Shown: positions 1 through 7,758 of the stretch, in pieces
Position numbering within the stretch: the first letter of the stretch is position 1
How the letters are laid out: every line of letters starts with the position of its first letter
Source: Arsukibacterium ikkense
GTDB lineage: Bacteria; Pseudomonadota; Gammaproteobacteria; Enterobacterales; Alteromonadaceae
Length of the DNA stretch: 64,000 nucleotides
Assembly (NCBI RefSeq): GCF_000987775.1
Contig: NZ_LAHO01000014.1
Location: forward strand, 24,001 to 88,000
Reading direction: 5' to 3'
Position numbers and translations under genes: made by a program
Notes under the pieces: model-generated
Databases searched by the model: none
What the model was told of the DNA's origin: nothing
The model's input: only the letters and a program-made list of their open reading frames with translations

Positions 1-558
1 CAGGGCGTTATAACCATGATTTATGGAATTAACATAGACATTGTTGACGTCGAGTAACAGCTGGCAATTGGCTTGCTCAAGCACGGCGCAGATAAAGTCC
101 AGCTCACTCATTTGCTGGCCGGGCGCAGCATAATACGACACGTTTTCCAGCACCAGTGGCTGCTCCAGAATGTCTTGTACGGTGCGTACTCTGGCTGCCA
201 CGTAGTTAACGGCTTCTTCAGTAAAGGGGATCGGCATTAAATCGTATAAATGGCCGCCAGCAGAGCAATAGCTAAGATGCTCACTGTATAGCTTGATCTG
301 GTGCTGTTTGAAAAACGGCTTTAACTGTTTTACAAAATCGATATCCAGTGGGTCCGGGCTGCCGATAGATAGCGATAAGCCATGGCAGGCAAAGGCGTGA
401 CGCTCGGTTAGCGCCTGAAACTGGCTGGCCAGTTTGCCGCCATAAGGCAGCCAGTTTTCCGGTGCCACCTCAAAAAAATCAATGGCCAGATTTGTGCTGG
501 CCAGCAGCTCTGGCAGCATTTCCCGGCGCAGGCCAAGGCCGGCACCGGTTAATGTCAT
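1..558 (-). CDS. hvfB: MNIO-family (DUF692) RiPP-modifying oxidase, HvfB-like, 3' end cut by window
   Basis: This is the N-terminal 186 residues of a DUF692 protein, a multinuclear non-heme iron-dependent oxidase whose full length is usually near 280. Motifs in order are GAGLGLR at the start, [43 protein letters not shown] and [17 protein letters not shown]; these carry the His, Glu, Asp and Asn iron ligands typical of the family. The ATG at 558 is chosen because [13 protein letters not shown] matches the usual family start; a GTG at 570 is possible. It lies 15 bases (or 3) after the precursor gene stop with no clear ribosome site, so coupled translation is likely. Known relatives work with a partner protein (HvfC/DUF2063), which would lie beyond position 1. 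Inferred role: oxidising the Cys residues of the adjacent precursor. Confidence 0.9.
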   Translation of the reverse strand, partial: MTLTGAGLGLRREMLPELLASTNLAIDFFEVAPENWLPYGGKLASQFQALTERHAFACHGLSLSIGSPDPLDIDFVKQLKPFFKQHQIKLYSEHLSYCSAGGHLYDLMPIPFTEEAVNYVAARVRTVQDILEQPLVLENVSYYAAPGQQMSELDFICAVLEQANCQLLLDVNNVYVNSINHGYNAL

Positions 559-573
559 TGCTGGTGTCACAGC

Positions 574-987
574 TTAAGCCGCACCACACTTGCCTTCACC
601 GCACTTCATTTCTTTGGCTTTGTCTTCTGCTTTGGCTTTGGCATCGTCTTTCATTTTGCTGGCTTTATCGGCACCGCATTTGCCCTCGCCACACTTCATT
701 TCTTTGGCTTTGTCGCTGGCTTTCGCCTTATCAGCACCGCACTTTCCTTCACCGCACTTCATTTCTTTGGCTTTGTCTGCTGCCTTATCTTTAGCTTTAT
801 CTTTTGCCTTGTCAGCGCCACACTTACCTTCACCACATTTACCTTCAGTGGCAGTAAGCTGATACGCCATACTCAGTTCAGCAGCAGCAAAAGGGTTGGT
901 ATCGGCCTGGACAGCGCCAGAGGCTACAGAGCCTAATGCCATAGCGCCAAGGGCGAAAGAAAGTTGGGTTTTGTTCAGAGTTTTCAT
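574..987 (-). CDS. hvfA: HvfA-like RiPP precursor with EGKCG repeats
   Basis: A 137-residue secreted peptide precursor. Residues 1-28 form a signal peptide (basic start, hydrophobic core, cut after AVQA). From residue 48 the protein is low-complexity Lys/Ala/Asp sequence carrying five EGKCG motifs (48, 53, 80, 101, 131). All eight Cys sit in KCG contexts, arranged as four KCGEGKCG pairs. The ATG at 987 follows AAAGGTAA at a good distance. In characterised HvfA-type systems the EGKCG cysteines are converted by an MNIO enzyme to oxazolone/thioamide groups linked to copper handling; that chemistry is family knowledge, not visible here. The adjoining hvfB-like gene supports the assignment. Confidence 0.88.
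   Translation of the reverse strand: MKTLNKTQLSFALGAMALGSVASGAVQADTNPFAAAELSMAYQLTATEGKCGEGKCGADKAKDKAKDKAADKAKEMKCGEGKCGADKAKASDKAKEMKCGEGKCGADKASKMKDDAKAKAEDKAKEMKCGEGKCGAA
577..846 (-). repeat. Tandem coding repeats of the KCGEGKCG unit
   Basis: The 3' two thirds of the precursor gene is built of imperfect repeats encoding KAKEMKCGEGKCGADKA, at roughly 577-615, 658-700, 718-765 and 815-846. Spacer lengths differ, so copy number could change by slippage or recombination. The opposite strand stays open across the repeats, which creates convincing but spurious antisense frames. Confidence 0.85.
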
Positions 988-1019
988 GGTGTGTTACCTT
1001 TGTGGTTGTCAGAGTCAGT

Positions 1020-1050
1020 TATAAGACCTGCCCACCAGCAAAGGTATTTC
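1020..1050 (-). promoter_or_regulatory. Possible ECF-sigma-type promoter of hvfA
   Basis: Reading the minus strand, GAAATACC (1050-1043) is followed after 15 bases by GTCTTATA (1027-1020), about 32 bases before the hvfA start codon. The -35-like AAAT box and GTC-type -10 resemble ECF sigma promoters, and no good sigma-70 -35 sits at the right distance from TATAAC. No sigma factor gene lies in the window. Confidence 0.3.
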
Positions 1051-1065
1051 AAAATTGTGCTGATT

Positions 1066-1341
1066 TCAATGCACCCGGTAAAAACGACAGAAAAAATCGA
1101 TAACGCTGTCTGGATCAAGCTGGCTGAAGCGCACCTTGCGATTGGCTACTATCGCCTCGCCAAGGGCTCGCAATGTATGATCGAGTGGGGCACCTGCCGG
1201 GCGCTGCGCACCATGGTCGGCGAATAAGAAATTAAGGGCCGTGGCAGCGTAGGATTTACCCGGCTCCAGTTGCACTAATTCCAGTTCCTGTAAACGAACA
1301 CCGAGGTTACGGATTTTCTGCAGACAATTTTGTTCGTTCAT
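1066..1341 (-). CDS. Hypothetical protein, 91 aa
   Basis: I do not recognise this family. The protein is small, mixed alpha/beta in character, with no signal peptide or membrane segment. Visible stretches are an N-terminal amphipathic helix, a central FLFADHGAQRPAGAPLDHTL segment and a C-terminal end rich in aromatic and basic residues. It lies upstream of hvfA in the same orientation with 78 bases between, and is divergent from the Lon-like gene, so it may have its own promoter. The coding frame is uninterrupted and lies in an otherwise unexplained gap, which is the main support for its being real. Confidence 0.55.
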   Translation of the reverse strand: MNEQNCLQKIRNLGVRLQELELVQLEPGKSYAATALNFLFADHGAQRPAGAPLDHTLRALGEAIVANRKVRFSQLDPDSVIDFFCRFYRVH

Positions 1342-1509
1342 ACTGGCCTCGACTGATGTTGATTTCTGTTGCTAAGCTTGTATCGGCGCCATTGCCGGAT
1401 TCTTTAACCGGCGTGCTGAAATAATAAAATAGCCAGCACAGTACGCTGGGTTTTTGGTAGTATGGCAGGCATTGCGTTTGCGTTAATTATTCTTCAAATA
1501 AGGGATTAC

Positions 1510-3900
1510 ATGACCCACACCCCTATGCCGTTAGCCTTGACTCCTGCTCAGTTGGGCCCTGTTTTACACAATGACCAGATAGATCAGGCACTGGCCACCC
1601 CAGAGCTTATTCCAGGCTTTATTGGCCAGGAGCGGGCGAAGTCGGCACTGGCATTTGCTATTGGCATGGATATGCCGGGCTACAACTTGTATGTGATGGG
1701 TGAGCCGGCGTTAGGCCGCTTTACGCTGGTGCAGGATATTTTGCAGCATGCTGCTGCCGAAAAAGCCACGCCAATGGAGTGGTGTTACCTGAATAATTTT
1801 GACGATGAACGGGTACCGAATACGCTGCGTTTGCTACCCGGCGATGGCCGCCTGCTGGTGAAAAAGCTTGAGGCCTTAATTGACGAATTACTGGATACCT
1901 TTCCGGCAGCCTTTGATAACCCGGGTTACCAGCGTAAGAAAAAGGCCATTGCCCGCCAGTTCGACGATCGTTACGAGCAGGCAATCGAGCGGGTGGAAAA
2001 AACCGCGCTGGAAAAACAAGTGGTATTGTACGAAGACAACGGCGTAGTGAGTTTTTCGCCAATAATTGACGGAAAACCACTGGATGACAGCGAGTTCAGC
2101 AACATGACTGACGAGCAGCGCCAGTATTTCTATACGCTGGTGTCCGAGCTGGAAACGGTGCTGAATGATGCGTTGCTGGAGCTGCCGCGCTGGAAGCGGG
2201 AGTTATCAGAGAATTTACGAAGCTTGCGAAAAGAAACAATAGAGCAAGCTATTAAGCCGATGCTGAAACAGATGGAGCATGATTACAGCACGGAGCTGGG
2301 GATACTGAAGTACCTGAAAGAAATGCGACCGCATTTGGTTAAGGCGGTGCTGGAATTGCTGCCTGATGAGTCAGACGGTGAAAAGCAGGAAGAAATCGAC
2401 AACAGGGAGATTTTTGTCGAAGAATTTGTACCCAATGTACTGGTGCACCATGAAACCATGTCGGGCGCGCCGATTATCTTTGAACCGAACCCCAGTTACG
2501 GCAACTTATTTGGCCGGGTAGAGTATAACTCGTCCAGTGGCGCACTTTACACCAATTACCGGATGATTCGCCCCGGGGCGCTGCACAAGGCCAATGGTGG
2601 TTATTTAATTCTGGATGCTGACCGCTTGCTGTCGCAAGCCTCGGTGTGGGATGCGCTGAAACTGGCGCTGAAAGGCGGCGAAGTGGTGATTGACACCCTG
2701 AGCGAACACGCGGTCACTAACTCCACCATTATTACCCCAAGGGCCATTCCGTTAAACGTCAAGGTTGTGTTGCTGGGCTCGCGTGACTTGTACTATCTGG
2801 TGCAGGAGGTAGACGAAGAGTTTAACGAGTTGTTTCGGGTGCTGGCTGATTTTGAACATTACCTGCCCTATAACGAGCAAACCCTCAGCTATATGTCACG
2901 CCAGATCCAGTTGCAAATGCAGCAGCTGAATATTAATCAGCTGACTAAGTGCGGCTTGCGCCAGTTATTACAGTTTAGTTTTCGCCAGGCGGAGCATCAA
3001 CGTAAATTGTCGGCTCGTTTTGCCGACGTGCTGGAGCTGGTGCGCGAGGCCTGTTATTACGCCACTCAGGCACAGAGCGATATCTTAAATGCAAGCCATG
3101 TGCAGCAGGCGTTGCAGGGTAAACAGCACCGCACTGGCCGCATTAGTGAGGGTTTTTTAGAAGATATTCAGGAAGGGCAGATTCTAATTGATACCGATGG
3201 CCTGGCGGTGGGTAAAATTAATGGCTTAACCGTGCTGGAAATCGGCGATACCGCCTTTGGTACCCCCGCGCGGGTTAGTGCAACCGTGTTTGCCGGCTCC
3301 AGTGGTGTGATTGATATTGAGCGCGAAGTAGAGCTTGGTAAAGCCATTCACTCTAAAGGCGTGCTGCTGCTCACCGGTTATCTGGGCGCAAAATTTGCCC
3401 GTAAGTTTCCATTGACTTTAAGTGCCAATATCGCGATGGAGCAGTCATACGGCCATATCGATGGTGACAGCGCCTCTCTAGCCGAAGTATGTGCGCTGAT
3501 TTCGGCTATCACTGATATTCCCATTAAGCAAAACCTGGCGGTAACCGGCTCGATTAACCAGCATGGCCAGGTGCAGGCCATTGGTGGCGTGAATGAAAAA
3601 ATTGAAGGTTTTTTCCGGTTGTGTCAGTCACGCGGCCTGACTGGCGAGCAAGGCGTGATTATTCCGGCCAGTAATCAGCTGAATCTGGTGCTGCGGGATG
3701 AAGTCATCGCGGCAGTAGCCGAGCAAAAGTTTCATATTTATGTGGTAAAAACCGTAGATGAAGCACTTGGCCTGTTAACCGGCGAAGAAACCGGCGAACT
3801 GAACCGGCGCGGCCAGTATCCAAAAAAATCGGTAAATGGCCGGGCCATGCAACGTTTGGCAGAAATTGCCGAACTGGTAAATGGAAGTCTGGATGAATAA
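1510..3900 (+). CDS. Lon-like ATP-dependent protease (LonH/YcbZ type)
   Basis: A 796-residue Lon-family protease without the N-terminal LAN domain of classical Lon. The ATG at 1510 follows AAGGGA at seven bases and is preferred over the in-frame ATG at 1462. Near residues 64-70 the Walker A is the degenerate GEPALGR, with Arg for the usual Lys, as is common in this subfamily. The S16 peptidase domain is at the C-terminus: catalytic Ser near 654 (GDSAS) and Lys near 697 (NEKIEG), 43 residues apart as in E. coli Lon. It probably degrades damaged or specific proteins. The stop codon overlaps the start of the next gene by eight bases. Confidence 0.93.
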   Translation: MTHTPMPLALTPAQLGPVLHNDQIDQALATPELIPGFIGQERAKSALAFAIGMDMPGYNLYVMGEPALGRFTLVQDILQHAAAEKATPMEWCYLNNFDDERVPNTLRLLPGDGRLLVKKLEALIDELLDTFPAAFDNPGYQRKKKAIARQFDDRYEQAIERVEKTALEKQVVLYEDNGVVSFSPIIDGKPLDDSEFSNMTDEQRQYFYTLVSELETVLNDALLELPRWKRELSENLRSLRKETIEQAIKPMLKQMEHDYSTELGILKYLKEMRPHLVKAVLELLPDESDGEKQEEIDNREIFVEEFVPNVLVHHETMSGAPIIFEPNPSYGNLFGRVEYNSSSGALYTNYRMIRPGALHKANGGYLILDADRLLSQASVWDALKLALKGGEVVIDTLSEHAVTNSTIITPRAIPLNVKVVLLGSRDLYYLVQEVDEEFNELFRVLADFEHYLPYNEQTLSYMSRQIQLQMQQLNINQLTKCGLRQLLQFSFRQAEHQRKLSARFADVLELVREACYYATQAQSDILNASHVQQALQGKQHRTGRISEGFLEDIQEGQILIDTDGLAVGKINGLTVLEIGDTAFGTPARVSATVFAGSSGVIDIEREVELGKAIHSKGVLLLTGYLGAKFARKFPLTLSANIAMEQSYGHIDGDSASLAEVCALISAITDIPIKQNLAVTGSINQHGQVQAIGGVNEKIEGFFRLCQSRGLTGEQGVIIPASNQLNLVLRDEVIAAVAEQKFHIYVVKTVDEALGLLTGEETGELNRRGQYPKKSVNGRAMQRLAEIAELVNGSLDE

Positions 3901-5806
3901 CCTGCTGCCGGATGGCGAACCACTGATTTTGCTCTATACCGATATCGATCAGCAGCGGGTTCAGCAGCAGATATTACCGCTGCTGAGCAGTCGGTTAGGT
4001 GAGAGGTTTAGCGCCTTAACATTGCAGGTATTTAACGCTGAGCAACCGGAGCCGTTCAACCCGGGCAGCAGGCTGCTGTGTTATTTAAGCGATGAGCAAT
4101 TACGTGAGTTAGTGTTGCAAATCCAAAACCAGCCGCTGACTCTGGCTTTATTACCTCACCCGGAGATGAAGCATGCCCGTTACGGCTTTGGCATTGCCGG
4201 TAAACTGGAAGATGCGCTGAGTGATGCCTTGAGTAATGATGCGGTTGAAGCCGATTTATTGCTGTGCAACGAAGTGCCGGTATTTAATTCGGTGGTGATT
4301 GGTGATGCGTTAACCCTGACCCCCGGCGAAGCGCTGGCCGAGCCATTGACGCTGCGGATAAAACGGTTTGTGCGGCTGGTGAAAGGTATTGGCGATGTGA
4401 CCTTTAATGCTTTTAAAATTGCTACCCATAAAGAAAAGCTAGTGGATACCGCCGCCCTTGGCATCGTCGTGGTAGAGCATGGCCGCAGCTCGGTGTTGTC
4501 GCGCCGGCTGGTGGCAGATTCCAGCGTCAATGACGGCATGTTACATGCGCTGGTGCTGGCACCGCGCAGTGTGTTTGAAATGTTACGGTTTTTATTTGCC
4601 TCGCTGTTTTTACGTGACTACTGGAATAATAACAGCCCGTCTTTTGTCGGCCATATTAAAAGTCGCAGCCTGAGTATCAGCAGCCCGAAGCTGATTAGCT
4701 ATACCCATGATGGTTTGATTGAAAAAAGCAATACGCTGCAACTGAAAGTAGAGCCCCGGGTATTGCAACTGGCACCGGGCCGTTATCTGGCGCTGGAAGA
4801 CACTGAGGTAGAGAGTAAAGAAGTGGTACGAACCCAGGCGCTGCCAGCGGGCAAAGCCAAAACAGAATTGGTGACCTATCCGCTGCCCTGGATCCACCAT
4901 GCCGCCACCGACGAGTTTAAAGAACTGTTTCTGGCGCTACGCGAAAGCGCTAAGGCGTCGCCGTCTTATTTAACCCTGATGGTGCTGGCGACGTTATTGG
5001 CAGTGTTTGGCTTGTTTGCCAATTCTACCCCGGTAATTATCGGGGCGATGATTTTAGCACCGCTAATGGGGCCAATTATCTCGATGGCACTGGGTACTTT
5101 GCGCCAGGATGAAAGCCTGATGTTAGTTAGCAGCCGTAGTATAGCGGTTGGTACCGGCCTGGCAATGGGCTGTGCTATGGTTGCCACCTGGTTTATTCCG
5201 CTAACCACCATTAACAGTGAAATCGCCGCCCGGATCAGCCCGACCCTGCTCGATTTAGGCGTGGCCGTTATTTCCGGCATAGCCGGTGCTTACGCCCATG
5301 CCCGGGCTGAGGTAGCGAAAAGCTTAGCCGGCGTGGCCATCGCTGTTGCACTGGTACCGCCGCTGGCCGTCGCCGGTATAGGTTTAGGCTGGCTGGACTT
5401 TACCGTGTTCTGGGGCGCGTTTTTACTGTTTCTGACTAACCTGGTGGGCATTATTCTGGCTGCGGTGATTACCTTTATGTTTTTGGGTTATAGCCCCTTT
5501 CATCGGGCCAGACGTGGCCTGGCGCTAACACTAATTTTGGCTGCGATTTTATGTATTCCGCTGGCTATTAGTTTTAGCCATATGGTGGCGGAGCACAGTA
5601 TTGTGCAGCAGCTGGATGGGATTGAGCTGGATGAGGTGAAGTTGCGTGATGTTAGTGTGCGGCCTGGTAAGCCACTGCGGATAAGCCTGACGTTAGTCTC
5701 AGGCAGCGCGGTAGATGATGCCACTATGGATAGTGTAAAACAACGCATTGAGCAGAAGTTGCAACAACCGGTAGAGCTGGAAATCGGTGTGAAGATTATC
5801 CGTTGA
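3893..5806 (+). CDS. DUF389 / TIGR00341-type integral membrane protein
   Basis: A 637-residue protein with a soluble N-terminal half (about 1-350) and a membrane half with about six helices from residue 355, ending in a short soluble C-terminal domain. The segments STPVIIGAMILAPLMGPI and the Pro-rich ALVPPLAVAGIGLGW are typical of DUF389. The start at 3893 is favoured by GGAAG six bases upstream and lies inside the end of the Lon-like gene (ATGAATAA), so the two are translationally coupled. Function is unknown for the family; a channel or transporter is the usual guess. The N-terminal half contains a lipid-kinase-like repeat pattern only faintly, so I make no claim for it. Confidence 0.88.
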   Translation: MNNLLPDGEPLILLYTDIDQQRVQQQILPLLSSRLGERFSALTLQVFNAEQPEPFNPGSRLLCYLSDEQLRELVLQIQNQPLTLALLPHPEMKHARYGFGIAGKLEDALSDALSNDAVEADLLLCNEVPVFNSVVIGDALTLTPGEALAEPLTLRIKRFVRLVKGIGDVTFNAFKIATHKEKLVDTAALGIVVVEHGRSSVLSRRLVADSSVNDGMLHALVLAPRSVFEMLRFLFASLFLRDYWNNNSPSFVGHIKSRSLSISSPKLISYTHDGLIEKSNTLQLKVEPRVLQLAPGRYLALEDTEVESKEVVRTQALPAGKAKTELVTYPLPWIHHAATDEFKELFLALRESAKASPSYLTLMVLATLLAVFGLFANSTPVIIGAMILAPLMGPIISMALGTLRQDESLMLVSSRSIAVGTGLAMGCAMVATWFIPLTTINSEIAARISPTLLDLGVAVISGIAGAYAHARAEVAKSLAGVAIAVALVPPLAVAGIGLGWLDFTVFWGAFLLFLTNLVGIILAAVITFMFLGYSPFHRARRGLALTLILAAILCIPLAISFSHMVAEHSIVQQLDGIELDEVKLRDVSVRPGKPLRISLTLVSGSAVDDATMDSVKQRIEQKLQQPVELEIGVKIIR

Positions 5807-5814
5807 TCACAATA

Positions 5815-5840
5815 AAAAAGCCGGTGCTTTGCACCGGCTT
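5815..5840 (-). terminator. Intrinsic terminator of the subtilase gene (bidirectional position)
   Basis: Perfect hairpin AAGCCGGTGC / GCACCGGCTT at 5818-5840 with a TTT loop. On the minus strand it is followed by TTTTTTATT, so it stops transcription from the peptidase gene 19 bases after its stop codon. It also lies just after the DUF389 gene, where the plus-strand T run is poor. Confidence 0.85.
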
Positions 5841-5858
5841 GCTGTCAATGTCTAGTGG

Positions 5859-7523
5859 TTAACCACACTTTTTCGGGCCGCCTTTACATGGAGCAGGTTC
5901 GGTACCGTCATCGCCGCCGTCATCGCCACCGCCAGTATCACCACCCGCACAGCCATTGGCCAGCAGATAATCGTAAGCTGCTTTAGCTTTAACAATACCC
6001 TTACCAAATTTCACCGGGTCGCCATTAGCTGGCAATACTGCGGTTGATTTTAGCGCGTTACGAATTTCGGTGCCTGTACATTGCGGGAAGTTAGACCAGA
6101 CTAACGCAGCAACACCGGATACCCCAGGCGTAGCCATAGAGGTGCCGCTCATGTAACCATAATCGCTAGCTGACGCTGAGATAGTAATGTTAGCAGCGCC
6201 CACGATGTCGCTACGTGATTCAAAAGCTGCACCGTATGACGGAATATTAGCTGAGCCAGAAACGTCCATATAAACCGGGCCGTCGCCAGCAACGTTATTA
6301 ATTACTACAGCGCCGATACCACCGGAGTTTGCACAGTTATTGATTTTGTCAGCAAAAGAAATGCTACCACGGTCAATAGTACAGATTTTACCGTTGGCAG
6401 CGCTATCAATCGCTGAAGCTAACCCCATATGGTAAGTCGCGCCGTTCAGGTTGCCGGTGTTATCGGAAGGCGCTGCGCTAAAACCAGTACCGTCAGCGGT
6501 TGCTGTAACCAGTGCAGTACCGCCTGCCGGGTAGGTTGATAAGGTATCAACGCCGCCTGCTGTTACTTCAACACAAATGGTTTCATCAGTGGTGGCACTT
6601 TTGCCTCTGCCAGTAGTACAGCTGGGGAACTGAGAGAAATTAGCAATGGCGTTGTTAGCGTCGTTGGCACCAATCATCATTACTGAAGAGTAACCAGCAG
6701 GGTAAGAGCGGGTAGTATTACCATCGTTACCAGCGGCCGCTAAGACTAAACCACCATTATTGGTAAAGTTGATAAAGGCATTTTCTTCGGTACTGTTAGC
6801 GCGGCCACCGCCTAAACTCATGCTGATAATTTGTGAACCGTTCTGGGCGCACAGGTTGGCAGCATGAGCTAAGTCTGACGAGTAACCCCAGCCAGCATCG
6901 TTAAATACTTTGATAATATGCAGTGGGTTGCCCGGCGCCATCCCAACTACACCAAAGCCGTTGTCGGCTGCTGCAATGGTACCGGCTACATGGGTGCCGT
7001 GCGGGCCGCCGTCACGGAACCAGTCACCGGTGCCTGAGTTGCTGGTACCGGTAATGTTTGACCAGTTAAAATCGTTATTACCGCCACCGGTTTCACCGGT
7101 ATCGCGGGCAATACCAGAGTCAATAACACAAACCCGTTTAGCATTACCCATATTCAGGCTAACCTGATTAGCTTGTGACTGATAAATAGCGTAAGGGGTT
7201 AACTGCTGGGTTTCCGGATTGCCGGCATCATCATTAAACAGCGCCATTGGATAACGCTTAACATCGGCTTCAATCAATTTGATATGTGGGTTGTTCAGTA
7301 AACCTTTTACTGAGCTAAGATCCTGACCGCTGAAGGTTGCGGCAATAAAGCCATCAGAATCAACTTCAATCTGGCCGCCCATGCGCACCGTCAAGGCTTT
7401 AATCAGGCCTTTGTGGTTGTTGTCTACCTGGATAACATAACGATCTGACGCCTGTGCCTGCACTGTTAGGCCTAAGGCAAGTAAGGTGGCGACAGTAACA
7501 GGAGTAATCTTCGAAAATTTCAT
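5859..7523 (-). CDS. Secreted subtilisin-like serine peptidase (S8) with PA-domain insert
   Basis: A 554-residue exported protease. The ATG at 7523, after GGAAGGAAG, is preferred to one nine codons upstream because it begins a clean signal peptide (cut near AQA-SDR). An inhibitor-I9-like propeptide covers about residues 26-95. Catalytic residues are Asp in CVIDSGI, His in GPHGTHVAGT and Ser in GTSMATPG. Between His and Ser lies an insert with ICTIDRG and AVVINN, which is a protease-associated (PA) domain. The C-terminus is an unusual Gly/Asp spacer followed by PAPCKGGPKKCG. It is monocistronic, with its own terminator and a 235-base leader region. Likely role: extracellular protein degradation. 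Confidence 0.93.
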   Translation of the reverse strand: MKFSKITPVTVATLLALGLTVQAQASDRYVIQVDNNHKGLIKALTVRMGGQIEVDSDGFIAATFSGQDLSSVKGLLNNPHIKLIEADVKRYPMALFNDDAGNPETQQLTPYAIYQSQANQVSLNMGNAKRVCVIDSGIARDTGETGGGNNDFNWSNITGTSNSGTGDWFRDGGPHGTHVAGTIAAADNGFGVVGMAPGNPLHIIKVFNDAGWGYSSDLAHAANLCAQNGSQIISMSLGGGRANSTEENAFINFTNNGGLVLAAAGNDGNTTRSYPAGYSSVMMIGANDANNAIANFSQFPSCTTGRGKSATTDETICVEVTAGGVDTLSTYPAGGTALVTATADGTGFSAAPSDNTGNLNGATYHMGLASAIDSAANGKICTIDRGSISFADKINNCANSGGIGAVVINNVAGDGPVYMDVSGSANIPSYGAAFESRSDIVGAANITISASASDYGYMSGTSMATPGVSGVAALVWSNFPQCTGTEIRNALKSTAVLPANGDPVKFGKGIVKAKAAYDYLLANGCAGGDTGGGDDGGDDGTEPAPCKGGPKKCG

Positions 7524-7556
7524 GTAGTACTTCCTTCCAAAGTGTTGCAATCATTG

Positions 7557-7623
7557 ACTCTTAAGAGTTCTTTAATGGTATTTATCGTGGATAAAATGCG
7601 TTTTGGCGCAATAGTGGTTGCGC
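7557..7623. promoter_or_regulatory. Palindromes upstream of the subtilase gene
   Basis: Two inverted repeats lie in the AT-rich intergenic region: the perfect palindrome ACTCTTAAGAGT (7557-7568) and GCGCAA-TAGTGG-TTGCGC (7606-7623). Both sit within 100 bases upstream of the peptidase start and could be operator sites. No regulator can be named. Confidence 0.3.
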
Positions 7624-7758
7624 ACTGAACAAATTTAATCTGACTTTATTCAGGGGGAAATGCAAGTAATTTTTTAGAGTTACCTAAAGCAACAACAAAA
7701 TTGTAATGATTTGTAATAAAAAAATGAAAGGGAAAGGTTAAGTTTTTTTTGCGCTTTG

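Noticed and set aside
462..862. Open frames on the plus strand opposite the Cys-rich precursor
   Set aside because: They are antisense to the repeats of hvfA, are themselves low-complexity, lack ribosome sites and exist only because the repeated codons contain no stops in reverse.
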